Source: Saturnia japonica
Lineage: Eukaryota; Arthropoda; Insecta; Lepidoptera; Saturniidae
NCBI GenBank assembly: GCA_033032175.1
Contig: CM065312.1
Location: 9,114,001-9,178,000 of the forward strand
DNA length: 64,000 bases
Reading direction: 5' to 3'
The notes under the pieces were generated by a model that searched no databases, had not been told where the DNA came from, and saw only the letters and a program-made list of their open reading frames with translations. Shown in pieces: positions 1 to 11,100 of the stretch (positions are counted from its first letter, which is position 1; every line of letters begins with the position of its first letter). The position numbers were made by a program, and so were the translations under genes.

Positions 1-732
1 TCCCTGCTATTTTTCATTTGTTTTTATTTCTGTAAAAATTAGTGAATCGAATGTAGAAATTCGATACATTTTAAAATACTATTACAAAAACCGCAAAAAT
101 GCAACTCAAGCAGCGAAAAAAATTTGTGAAGTTTATGGACCTAAATGCAGTGTCAGTAAGAGTAGCACAAAGTTGGTTCAAACGTTTTCAGTCCGGAAAT
201 TTTGATGTTAAGGATGCACCTCGCTCTGGTCGCCCTGTTACGAATAAAATGGAGAAAGTGGAGCAAGATCGGCATATCAGTAGTTACGATGTAGCTGAAG
301 AACTGAAAATCGACCACAAAACAATTTTAACCCAGTTGAAGATAGATGGCTATATCAAAAAGCTTGATATTTGGGTGCCACACGAGCTCACTGAAAGAAA
401 CTTAATGAACCGTGTATTCATTTGCGATTCGTTATTGAGTCGTAATGAAAACGAGCCGTTTTTGAAGAGATTGATAACTGGCGATGATAAGTAGATCACG
501 TACGACAAGAACGTGCGAAGAAGGTCGTGGTCTAAGGTCGGCCAGGCTTCACAGACCGTGACTAAATCTGGGCTAACTCGAAATAAGGTGATGATGTGTG
601 TATGGTGGGACTGGAAGGTCATTGTTCATTATGAGCTTTTACCGCCCGGCAAAACCATCGATTCGGATCCCTACCGCCAACAACTGATAAGATTAAAGGA
701 AGCAGTTGAGAGAAAGCGTCAAGAATCGATCG
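1..732 (+). mobile_element. mariner element, truncated copy
   Basis: This is the 5' two thirds of a mariner transposon, cut by the window edge on the left and ending abruptly near 732. The reading frame from 99 codes the HTH region (motifs VRVAQSWFKRFQSGNFDVKD and PRSGRPV) and runs to the first catalytic aspartate region (ITGDDK), where an in-frame TAG at 492-494 replaces the expected Trp of GDDKWI. The frame then continues in the same phase. The sequence matches 3401-4132 almost base for base, including the nonsense codon, with one difference seen (362 region, T versus C). The 3' half and right TIR are missing here. It is a dead copy. Confidence 0.88.
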
Positions 733-1042
733 CAAAAACTACTGGACCCAGGTTATTGAAATTTGGTATGGTTGTAGTTTATAGTCTGAAGGTACATTTG
801 GGATCCATTTTTACACGTATGGACATTTTTATGATCTATAAATTGCGTTTAGGTTATGTACATATAAAAAAGAATTTATGTATACGTAATTTTGTAATAT
901 ATTTAAAATATTTAGTTATAAGATATTAAATTACTCAAAATTATTTTATCTTTACATAATAAAAAAAAACAATAAATGGAAACGCGTTTTTTATTTTCCA
1001 CGTATGTGCTGTACGACTTGGTTTAAATTATCATGAAATTTA
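733..1042. other. no gene seen
   Basis: AT-rich spacer after the mariner break. It holds a poly-A stretch near 961-969 but no coding sequence or repeat that I can name. Confidence 0.5.
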
Positions 1043-1395
1043 TGAAAGATATTGGCTTTGTTTACAAAAAAGTCAACAAAAGGAAGATTATTATAGAGGG
1101 GACTAACATTACCCTAGCAAGATGTACATTTTTTAAGGAAGGCCAAAAAGATAAGTGATTGGAGCAAAGTTGTCTTTTTGGATGAAACGTGGCAAAACGC
1201 CAACCACACAGTGGGTAAAAGTTGGACCGACGATACGGTACAATCGTGGACGGGGATAGGTTCAGGTTCAAAGTACAGTGTTGATGAAACTCAATCTATC
1301 CCTGGTAAGGCCATCTGTCCAATAACCTTACATTGCGAAAGGTCTTGGAGTAAGCACAACAGTTACCATGACCTTCAAGGCCAGTCTGGGGAGTA
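1043..1395 (+). mobile_element. DDE transposon (IS630-Tc1-mariner-like), 5' half
   Basis: Degenerate transposase coding sequence. From 1043 it reads MKDIGFVYKKVNKRKIII, typical of the end of the N-terminal HTH part. After a stop or frameshift near 1156 it reads VVFLDETWQNANHTVGKSW, which contains the first catalytic aspartate (DETW) of a widespread insect DDE family. The coding sequence breaks near 1395 and appears to resume at about 4530, where the matching downstream motif (EYHVEMN) begins. The two halves are therefore probably one element split by later insertions. A related copy lies at 56860-57510. The family assignment is by motif pattern only. Confidence 0.6.
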
Positions 1396-2825
1396 ATCAT
1401 TCACGTGGTTGCAGCCTGTTATTGGTCTGTCTAGGTCGTATACAGACATAACCAAAACCCCCAGTCGAACTTACCCTTCTATCCGCCACCTACTTCCATC
1501 CCACTTTTTCATTTTTAATCCGCTGCAGAGTATCAGTAGCTTTGCTCAGCGAACCGAGCTTCACAAAAATAAGTCGAGGCTTGGGAGACTCTCCAAACAG
1601 GAGTCTATAGCTACCCACATGTTAGTGCCGTGCGTGAAGACCCGTACGCAGGGATGACGGGATACTGGAGTGCTGAGCCACCCATGGCTGGGGTAGTATA
1701 TAGCAACAGGTGGCAACACGCCTCTTTAGCCCGAATTTCTTGCCAAACGGGAGGTTCCGAGGGAGCCGATCGGGATCAAGCTAGGCTTCGTCCCCATGCT
1801 CTGTAAAGGCTGCAGGGGCAGGCATCGCAGAAAACACTGAACAGATAAGCTAAACCGCGACAGAGGGTGATGTACAGCCCCAACGAAGTCAAAAGCCGCA
1901 AGGTAAACGATCTGGAAAGGTGAAGCGACGACCAGGAGACAGTTCTAGGGAGACCTCTGGTCAAACCATGCCCTCTGACAAAAGGGCTCGCCTCAACGAG
2001 ACTATTTCTCCGAAGGGTGAGAGCAAACGTTTCAGGTAATCGAGCCTAGCAGTTCCAGCAAGCGCCCGAACACAAGCTACGCTGACGTCAGCAAGACCAA
2101 TGACCTCTACGTAGCAGTTATGATCCAACCGTTCCGCGATCTTACTGCGGAACAGGCAGAAGAAATTAAAAAGAGCCTGGTGACCAAACTGCTAGATATG
2201 GTCAGCCAGTCTAGCTCAGCGACATCAACCTTCATACCAGCCTTCCGTGAAAAGCCATTCTTCAGCGACGGGGTCCTGAAGATGTGGTGCGAGATTAACC
2301 TCGCCCTCAATTGGCTCCACAATACTATTACAAGCACCTCATCACCAGTACCCGGAACTGGACCAGTCGTTAAGCGACAGGTGGACATCCCCTGTAGGGT
2401 GACGTGCGCCATGTTCGTACCCGACTGATTCAAAGATGTTGTCACCTGCGGAGACTGCTCATTGGGCAGTATCCATGGTACCAAACACCTGGGCACTTTA
2501 CCAATGCCCAAACAAAAGAGGACGGAGTCTTCCTCGTTCTTGGGATCCCGACTGCGGAGATCCCTATCATATTAGAGAGAGGTAGCAGTGTCCTACTCTG
2601 TAGGCTGCGTCTACATCAGGTTCTTTGGGGAGAGTGGAGGCCTAAAACATGTGCCACCGGGATTCACAGAACCAAACAAACAACACACAGCAAAGGCTGT
2701 AGCTAACCCGACCATGGAGGTGGAAGCAACGCCGGCTATAGAGCAAGGTGAAGCCGAAACCACCAAGGAGGACACCACAGTTCATCAAGCGCGACGCATC
2801 AGCACGGCCACTAGGCTATGCGAAG

Positions 2826-2924
<99 letters not shown>

Positions 2925-3264
2925 CCACATACGACGCATCCTACATCGCGCTTAGAAATTAACTCTTCGATTGAGTGTATATACAAGAACCCGACTACAA
3001 CCGTTGGGCAGCTGCCCGCCAGACATAACACCCGTCTGGTCGGAGGATCCTCCCTTTGCAATAGTTCTTCTACATGTCTCTTAAGTGCCGACCAAAGCTG
3101 GAATGACGGAACAGAGGGAGAGCGCATTGAACCGGATTCGATTACTGCCCGTAACATTGTCCAACAAGATAAGTTACTGTGGGTAATAAACAGCTTCCTT
3201 CCATATAAAGTGTACCAATCGCGTACCAATGTGCCGGAGGGCAAAGGCGAACGCCTTATTTTTG
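1396..3264 (+). mobile_element. degraded repeat with DUF4780-like ORF
   Basis: A moderately GC-rich block with broken coding stretches. The best runs from about 1975 to 2430: KRARLNETISPKGESKR, then SSSSKRPNTSYADVSK, then AVMIQPFRDLTAEQAEEIKK and a WL motif. This order (basic stretch, SYADV, alternating hydrophobic domain with a conserved WL) resembles the DUF4780 proteins common in arthropod repeats. Further ORF pieces continue to about 2820 and from 2930 to 3260, interrupted by a homopolymer tract. No catalytic domain is visible. It seems to lie inside the split DDE element. It may be a LINE ORF1-like region, but I cannot prove the class. Confidence 0.35.
2826..2923. repeat. poly(C)50-poly(A)48 tract
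   Basis: Fifty consecutive C followed directly by 48 consecutive A. The flanks read as ordinary coding-like sequence on both sides. Such a block is unusual as natural DNA and may be a basecalling or gap-filling artefact. Confidence 0.95.
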
Positions 3265-4518
3265 GGTCGGGGAAAAAGTATTTTCGCATAACGTAGGTAT
3301 AAACTTGCTATAAAATTTCTTTGGCTGTACTATTTATATCTGGCTGGTTTTGGTAACATTAAAAAGGTTACATTAAAAATAAAAAAAAATAAAAAGTTGT
3401 TCCCTGCTATTTTTCATTTGTTTTTATTTCTGTAAAAATTAGTGAATCGAATGTAGAAATTCGATACATTTTAAAATACTATTACAAAAACCGCAAAAAT
3501 GCAACTCAAGCAGCGAAAAAAATTTGTGAAGTTTATGGACCTAAATGCAGTGTCAGTAAGAGTAGCACAAAGTTGGTTCAAACGTTTTCAGTCCGGAAAT
3601 TTTGATGTTAAGGATGCACCTCGCTCTGGTCGCCCTGTTACGAATAAAATGGAGAAAGTGGAGCAAGATCGGCATATCAGTAGTTACGATGTAGCTGAAG
3701 AACTGAAAATCGACCACAAAACAATTTTAACCCAGTTGAAGATAGATGGCTATATCAAAAAGCTCGATATTTGGGTGCCACACGAGCTCACTGAAAGAAA
3801 CTTAATGAACCGTGTATTCATTTGCGATTCGTTATTGAGTCGTAATGAAAACGAGCCGTTTTTGAAGAGATTGATAACTGGCGATGATAAGTAGATCACG
3901 TACGACAAGAACGTGCGAAGAAGGTCGTGGTCTAAGGTCGGCCAGGCTTCACAGACCGTGACTAAATCTGGGCTAACTCGAAATAAGGTGATGATGTGTG
4001 TATGGTGGGACTGGAAGGTCATTGTTCATTATGAGCTTTTACCGCCCGGCAAAACCATCGATTCGGATCCCTACCGCCAACAACTGATAAGATTAAAGGA
4101 AGCAGTTGAGAGAAAGCGTCAAGAATCGATCAACAGGAAGGGTGTGGTCTTTCATCACGATAACGCTGGACCACACACAACTTTAGCCACTCAGCAAAAA
4201 TTAAGAGAGTTAGGCTGGGAGGTGTTAATGCATCTACCATATAGCCCTGACCTTGCACCTTCATATTTTCAGCTGTTTCGGTCTCTTCAGAATTCCTTAG
4301 GTTCTGTAAGGTTAACATCAAAAGAGGACTGCCACAATTATATATCGCGTTTTTTGTTCAGAATTCCCAAAGTTTCTACAGCAAAGGGATCATGTCTCCA
4401 CCTAAAAAATGGCAGAAACTCATCGAACAAAACGGCAGTTATATACTGTAAATAAACTTTGAAAAAAAAAATGTCTTGAGTTTTCATATAAAAATGCGAA
4501 GAAACTTTTTCCCTGACC
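3265..4518 (+). mobile_element. mariner element, full-length copy
   Basis: A 1254-bp mariner. The left TIR begins GGTCGGGGAAAAAGT at 3265. The right TIR, read inward from 4518 on the other strand, begins GGTCAGGGAAAAAGT. TA follows at 4519-4520, but the left flank is not TA, so the left end has mutated or the insertion is old. The transposase is described separately. Positions 3401-4132 are nearly identical to 1-732. Confidence 0.9.
3499..4455 (+). pseudogene. mariner transposase, inactive
   Basis: DD34D-type transposase of about 318 codons. The N-terminal HTH region is followed by the linker, first Asp (ITGDD), second Asp (HHDNAGPHT) and the PYSPDLAPS block. Two lesions are visible. An in-frame TAG at 3892-3894 stands where GDDKWI is expected. 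The third catalytic residue, 34 residues after the second Asp, is Tyr instead of Asp (PSYFQLF against the usual PSDYHLF). The C-terminus after about 4330 is also divergent. The protein cannot be active even if the nonsense codon were read through. The nonsense codon is shared with the copy at 1-732. Confidence 0.88.
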
Positions 4519-5395
4519 TATTATTTGTCACGCAGGTACAGCAAGTGGATTCGCCCCTAATTATTTGCTGGCTTTTAAATTTAAAAAAACTACGGAGTAT
4601 CATGTGGAGATGAACTACGAAAAATATGACCTATGACCATAATAATGGACAACGTACTACTACTATTCAGTACAAGTTAATAAACCCCAAACCAATCCAA
4701 CCGCAAATGCGAGTTAGTGAAGTGGCCGAGTGAAAACGGAGTTACAGCAGATATAAAAATGTTAAAGACTGAGCTTATTGCCTTAGTCCGGCGTCATAAA
4801 CCACCAACTTTTACCTATGCTCTGGACAAGATGGCAAAAGAAAAAGGCCACCAGGTCTTTCGACTACTACCCTACCATTGCCAGTATAACGCTATTAAGC
4901 TGATTTGGGCCTAATTAAAAGGTATGCTTTTAATTTCAATTCCCATTTTGAAGTTTTTTTCAAAAATCAGCTTTCCGAACGTAGCATGTCGTTTAAAAAC
5001 TTTACCAGATACTAGATTACACGTATTTCAAGTGTAGTCTTTAGCATTACCTATGAAATAAGTGATTATTTGATTGAAGGATTGATTGAATTTAAATACA
5101 CTTTTTTCACAAGTTCGTTAATTTTTCCACGCCGCAAGATATAATACTTCGCCGCCATTTATGGAAAATAAGATGTTGGCCCTATCACAAGAGGCCATCA
5201 ACAATGTTCAACCTGATGACTGGTCGAACGAAGGTCGTGAATAAAACAAAAAGGGTCATTATATATGATTGGAATCGTAACATCCATATTGACAACATAA
5301 TCGAGTCATTGTTAATAATATCCGTCACAGATACAGATGATGAATTCAGTAACAATTCAGATGTTCCTGACTCTGATATGAGTTTAGCAATTTAA
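4519..5395 (+). mobile_element. DDE transposon (IS630-Tc1-mariner-like), 3' half
   Basis: Appears to continue the element that starts at 1043. In broken frames it reads FAPNYLLAFKFKKTTEYHVE, then a degraded DN motif (IMDNV), then from 4717 a frame with ELIALVRRHKPPTFTYALDK and LLPYHCQYNAIKLIWA. In the family this last block should be NPIEL-W, so the catalytic Glu has become Lys. A tail at 5204-5395 (HIDNIIESLL, acidic and Ser-rich C-terminus) resembles the acidic tail of the copy at 57172-57507. Multiple stops make it non-functional. Confidence 0.6.
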
Positions 5396-5785
5396 GCAAT
5401 CTTACCCTATATATGTTCCGTTGTTTCATTAATATAATTATAGACTTATTACCAATAAAGATTGAACTACGCACAATATACGTTTTTTATAATAAAAAAC
5501 ATCGACTATCCATCGCAGCAGTACATCCCATCATTATACGTCTATGGCGTTACGTTATACGCATAACACTTTGCTTAATTTTTCTTTCCTATAGATTTTA
5601 TTTTCATTTTATTTGTAGGTTGGGTTTAATTTAACTTACTACGGTTATTAATGATTTAATATATTACGAATGTGGTACAGCTGAAATACTAAGTCATCAT
5701 TTTTAAATCGCGGCAACTGTCAAGAGTGAAACGAAACGTTACTGAAACTGTCACCCGCACAATGCTACAGCGCAAATAGTCTATA
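5396..5785. other. no gene seen
   Basis: AT-rich spacer between two transposons. The open frames here have no recognisable domain. Confidence 0.5.
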
Positions 5786-7029
5786 GGTCCTTACATAGAA
5801 ATTGGCGTTTTGTTGAACTGTGTTAGGTTAGGAGTTCTAAATTGAAATTTATTTCAAATTAAGGCTTGTGTGTTTGTTTGTGTCTCGAATTTAGTGATTC
5901 ATTTGTTTTCGCATCATTTGATTTTTTTTGCCATCGTTCTTTTCACGAAGTATAAAACATTAAAATATCGCGTTATTTACGAATATGAGTTCCACCGTGG
6001 CATCAGCGTTATAGAAACAGCTCGAAGGATTAATGATCTTTATGGGGAAGCTACTGTAAAAGAAAGCACGGTACGTTTTTGGTTCCAACGTTGTCGTTCT
6101 GGAAATTTTGACCTACGAAACAAACACTGTGGACAGCTGGAGACCCTAGTCGATAATGAAGAATTAACGGTGATCGCGGAAGCGGATCCATCGCAAACCA
6201 CGTCATAGTTAGTGGCTGGCTTCAGTGAGAGTGATAAAACAATTTTATTTCACTTGAAACAAATTGAAAAAGTGAAAAAGCTCGAGAAATGGGTACCGTA
6301 TGAATTGACTGAAGCATACCAACAAACTGAAAGCTGCGTTACATTACTCAACCATGACAATAACGAGAGAATTTTGAATTGTATTGTTACTTTGATGAAA
6401 ATGGATCCTTTACAACAATCGGAAACGCTCATCACAGTGGTTGAACCCAGGAGAACCGGCCAAATCCTGTCCTAATCGAAAGTTGACTCAGAAAAAGGTA
6501 CTGGTGAGTGTTCCTTGGACCAGTGCTGGTGTCATACACTACAGCTCCATAAGATGTGGCCAGACGATAACGACAGATCTGAATTGTCAACCACTGCAAA
6601 CCACGATGGAAAAGCTAACCGTTATATAACCGAGACTGATCCAATCTCTCAAGGCCACTGATGACAACGCTAGACCCCATACCTCACGACAGACGGTCGC
6701 TAAATTAGAAGAACTGCGGTTGGAATTTTTCCAACAGCCACCAACTCCCCAGACCTTGCTCCAACAGATTATCACTTTTTTCGGAATTTGGACAATTTCT
6801 TTCAAGGAAAAAAATTCAATTCCGATGAGGCTGTCCAAACCGCCTTCAAAGATTTTATTGGTTCTCGCTGCCACAATTTTTTCAGCAATAGAATTAATGA
6901 ACTACCTATAAAATGGCGAAACTGCATAGACAATAATGGTACATACTTCGACTGAATTAATGTATAATTTCATTTTATTTTATCAGTTTACTTTTTCCAT
7001 AAAAAACGCCAATTTCATATGTAAGGACC
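5786..7029 (+). mobile_element. mariner element, older copy
   Basis: A 1244-bp element bounded by inverted ends. The left end reads GGTCCTTACATAGAAATTGG from 5786, and the right end read inward gives GGTCCTTACATATGAAATTG. TA dinucleotides flank both sides (5784-5785 and 7030-7031). The coding frame is badly broken. It contains the HTH part (RVIYEYEFHRGISVIETARR, TVRFWFQRCRSGNFDL), WVPYELTE, a frameshifted first-Asp region, DDNARPHTSRQTVAKLEEL with the second Asp, and APTDYHFFRNLDNFFQGKKF with the third Asp retained. It belongs to a different mariner lineage from the copies at 1 and 3265. Confidence 0.87.
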
Positions 7030-7031
7030 TA

Positions 7032-7998
7032 ATATGAGTAAAAGTTAAATTATGGAATGAAACTAATTACCGCGTAAGAAACGCGGGCGCACCGCTAGTA
7101 TTGTATTTTAAGTTAGTACAAAACTATTACAATAGTACAAACAACAAACTAGTACAAAGTTATTAACACTTATATCATAACTGGCTGTGCCCGCGGCTCC
7201 TCTCGCATGGATATAAGGGGTGTCGAATTACATCTTCAGTACTGAGACGCCCAAGCCAACCTCACCTGCATGTGGTGCGACCTTGCTGAGCAACGAACAA
7301 GGAAATGACGATAGCGGGGTGGTAGAACTGTTTTGCCCGACTGGGTCGCGACCACCATGCATGTGATGAAAAGCCCGTCATAGTGTTTCGCATTTACGTG
7401 TTTCGGGATCAACCTGTGCCTATTCAGATAAATTGATGCTTCAGTTGCGACCGTCGCGTCGATATATTTCGACCTCTCGGTGGTCACCGTTATGTTAGGA
7501 TTGTACTGTACTTACCATCAGTGACAGCACCGTCAATTTGCCGAGCTACTATAAAAAAAACTGCGTCTCTCCTACCGGTCGCCCACAGCGGTCGCCTGTC
7601 GGTTGTTTTAAACAAAAAATGCTTATTGTGGGTGATACTTAGAAGATAGACATATGATATCGCTGACTATTTTGTTGGTCTTTTTGAGGTCTACAATTAT
7701 GTAGTACATACATTAATTTTATATATGTATATCTAATAGTTTACTAAGCGCAAGCCATTTAAGCGCCCCAGAAGAGTCTTGTTTCCGAATTGATTCTGCA
7801 TTATCGTCACTGATTATTTCGTATGTTATTTCATATAACAAAATATATCTCATAAACTAGCCAGATAGCATAGCTATAAATGAAACAAAAAGACCACATG
7901 AGTCGGATAAGTGATTCTCGCGTGAAATAAACAAACGGACAGACGGAGACATTGTGTTTTATCATAATTTTGTATTGTTGTACTATTATAACATTTAC
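7032..7998. other. intron or 3' flank of Dicer-2, interspersed repeats
   Basis: No gene. A copy of repeat family A starts at about 7187 (GTGCCCGCGGCTCC) and resumes at about 7615 (AAAATGCTTATTGTGGG) through 7790. The gap between is filled by a second repeat (7220-7610) with the motif GCGACCACCATGCATG, related to sequences near 16180 and 19030. The next Dicer-2 exon is not visible here or further left, so this intron continues beyond the window. Confidence 0.6.
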
Positions 7999-8101
7999 CT
8001 CCATTTGGTGTGATATAAGGCGGCACTTCATCTTTATAAATGTTTTTTTCGATTTCTTCGGTTGATGGTAGAGAACGGTTATGAGAATTACCAACCAATA
8101 T
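7999..8101 (-). CDS. Dcr-2: Dicer-2 exon 12 (start of dsRNA-binding fold)
   Basis: Codes [20 protein letters not shown] and [14 protein letters not shown], ending one base into Gly before [17 protein letters not shown] marks the start of the Dicer dimerisation (DUF283) domain. No continuation exon is seen in the remaining 8 kb. Confidence 0.85.
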
Positions 8102-11100
8102 CTGAAATCAGTTACGTACGTGGTATCTATATTTTGTATTGCGAGCTAGTTTTAAACTTGTGCTTAATCCAATTTTATTTTATTCATATCTTTGATACAC
8201 TCCTGTAGAGGCCGACTAAACATACTCAGTCATAACTTTTAAAATCATTTACGGGTTCGTGTTAGAGAATCAAAGTGTTATTGGGTTTTCCCTATGAAAT
8301 TTTCAGTAGCAACGCGGGGTTTGTTTCGAGCCCGATTAATGGCAATAGGCTCGCCCCCTATTACATGGGACCTAAAAACATACTCGACGAACTGTGGATG
8401 GACAAATGTACATCTCTGCTAACACTTCGGGGAATATAGGCGTGATGATATGTAAAATAAACTATCTAATATTCATTATATAATCATTATATATAATAAA
8501 ACTAAGTTGATAAAATGTGCGTGCCGATAAATCTTAAAAAGGAGTCCCGGCACGATAAAGGGACTTTATACAGTGTAATAGCCCTTTATCCCCCCTCGAA
8601 CAAGAAAGTTCCCGTTTTAACTTAAAGGGCGTGTTTTTAAAGATATTAGGGCTTTTCCAACCCTTCAACTTGGAAATTAAGTTAGTGGCGCCATCTGTTG
8701 TCGAGTATTTGAACTTCATTCAGAACAACGATTATTTGGGTTGCATTTCGAAAGGCGCTGCGAGCAATTGCAGCATGTTTAGTAATGGCGCGAAATTTAA
8801 AATTCCAATTTCAATAAATTCTTAAATTACATTTGTTACTATAAATCCTCCGGTCTGGCAATCGACCCACTCAACGTCGCTTCAAAATTTGACTTGAGCG
8901 GCAGGCAGCGCTCTGACCGCTGATGACGGTTGGAAGTTTTTGGTCGATTTGTGTCGCCATATTAATACTGCTATCCCTTACAAACATATTTATTATTAAG
9001 GCATAAGACAAGGACACAGTATTAAAGCCAAAACAAAACGTCATCCGGCCGCCATATATTTCGTACTTCAGTCCATTGCTAACCTTAATATGCGGCGCGT
9101 TGCTCTTTCGACTTTGGGGCCCTTTGGGAGTGCTGTCTTTCGAATGTAATAATATTAAAAAATTGTTCCGAGAGGGCTAGGCATTTAATTTATTTTCAAG
9201 CTTTCTCGAATATCCTAGAGCCTAGCTCTCTGAATATATAAGAGCCCGGTGTCGCCCGCCAGAGTAAGTTCGATTTGAACAGCGAATAAAGCGATTTCGA
9301 AACGAAAAGTAAAGAATTTATCTGTGAGCCTTTATTTTGAAGTATAACGTGTGAGTATTTTCAATAGTGTGTTTAATTAATTCTAATGGTTTTGTTTTTC
9401 TTTTCTTTTACTTAATTGTAATTTTCTTAACCTTCAAGCAGTCGCGCGACGTTGAATCGATGCCTTCTATATACTTTTGGCCGTAAACAAAATATCGCGT
9501 GTCTGCTTTAAGGTTAAATAAATTTTTTGTAAATAATAAGAAAAAGTTTAAAAAAATTTTTTTTTACTTTTTACGTCATAGTTTATTTTTTAATGTCAAC
9601 TACCACGTAATCTCATATCAATTCCCGAGCGAAGCCGGGTATGATAGCTAGTCTATTTATATTTCTGAATTAAACACTTACATCTTGGATAAGTCGCTCT
9701 GTGTGTTGAAATTGTGAGCAATTCTTCATAAATTTCCACTTTTCCGCTTCATCGACCAACACAATATAATTTGATTCAGAGTTCCTTGCGCGACCTACAA
9801 TAGTAATTAAATATAAAATATAATAGTAGATAGCCAGTAGCACGTGACCAAACCAAGTAGACAACACTGACAAATGTGACATCTCTCGTTTCATTTACGG
9901 ATAGTAAGAAAATACAAATCGATCTGTACATTTTATTTATGAACATATTATGTTGATCAATTTTAATTTTTGACAACTATCACTAATTCATGATTCGGTA
10001 ATCGGTTTTGTGATTATTTTACTTTTTGTATTGAAAAGAATTTTACTCGTTCGTGGTATGGTCCTACAAGTTCGTGCACGACTCTCCTATGTGGCCGAGA
10101 AACGTTGGCAAGATCTAGGTACTACAGACGATGATGTCGTGCGTGCAATTGCGTGACGTAGGCGCGCGTCACAGTACACTGAAGTAAGCAGTATTACATC
10201 TTCATACAAACGGCCAAAACGACGTATTTCGTTTAATTATATGTATAGAATATAGAAGATCGATTCTACATTAACTCTGGAAAGGATGTACCTACCCAAA
10301 AAATATAGATATGACATAGCTAGACTGATTAGCTTATAATATAAACAGGTTAAGTAACTCAGCAGTGTCATATAGTTTGGACTAATGATGTTGCTATAAA
10401 TTTTTTAAACCATTATATATGACAAAGGAGCAGGGCAACATAAAAGTATACTATCAAAACATCAATCACTTCTCCGGCAAATTAGAAATTAGATATAGAG
10501 AGGCTAGGTATATTATCCTTTTCAGAAACTTGGCTTAAACCTGATAAGATGTTGATTGATGTACCACACTTTTCATATGCTAGTGCTTATAATCGATCAA
10601 TTGCTGTTGGTGATGGTTGTATCATACTATTCAAAAATAATTAAAAATTTAAAGATCGAAAAGTTATATGTAGCCTCTCAATTGACCGTGTTTGTGAAGT
10701 GGTTTGTGCAGAGAGTGACAGGATTAATTTATTATGTTTACAAACCTCTAGCATCAAATATTTTGATATTCATACAAACAATAGAGGAAATTTTAATAAG
10801 AGTATTTAATGTCAATAAGTCAGTTTTAGTTTTTGGTGACTTTAATATAGATATTTTAAGGTCGTCGCCAGAGGTCACTACATTCACGTCGCTATTTAAG
10901 TAAATTAACTTAGATCCGCTTTTTAATGAACCAACCAGAACTACGTCCCATACTTCACTTGTACAGAAAACATTTTTAGCAACTTTAAAATCATTAGTAA
11001 TAGTATTATTAATGGGATACGGTCTGACCATATTGGGCAAATTGTTGAAATAAACTATGACATACCTAGCGTTGATTGTAAAAGAACAGTTAGATTTATA

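Noticed and set aside
2748..3296. Proline/lysine-rich protein across the C50-A48 tract
   Set aside because: The homopolymer drives the frame; flanking coding frames differ and have no domain.
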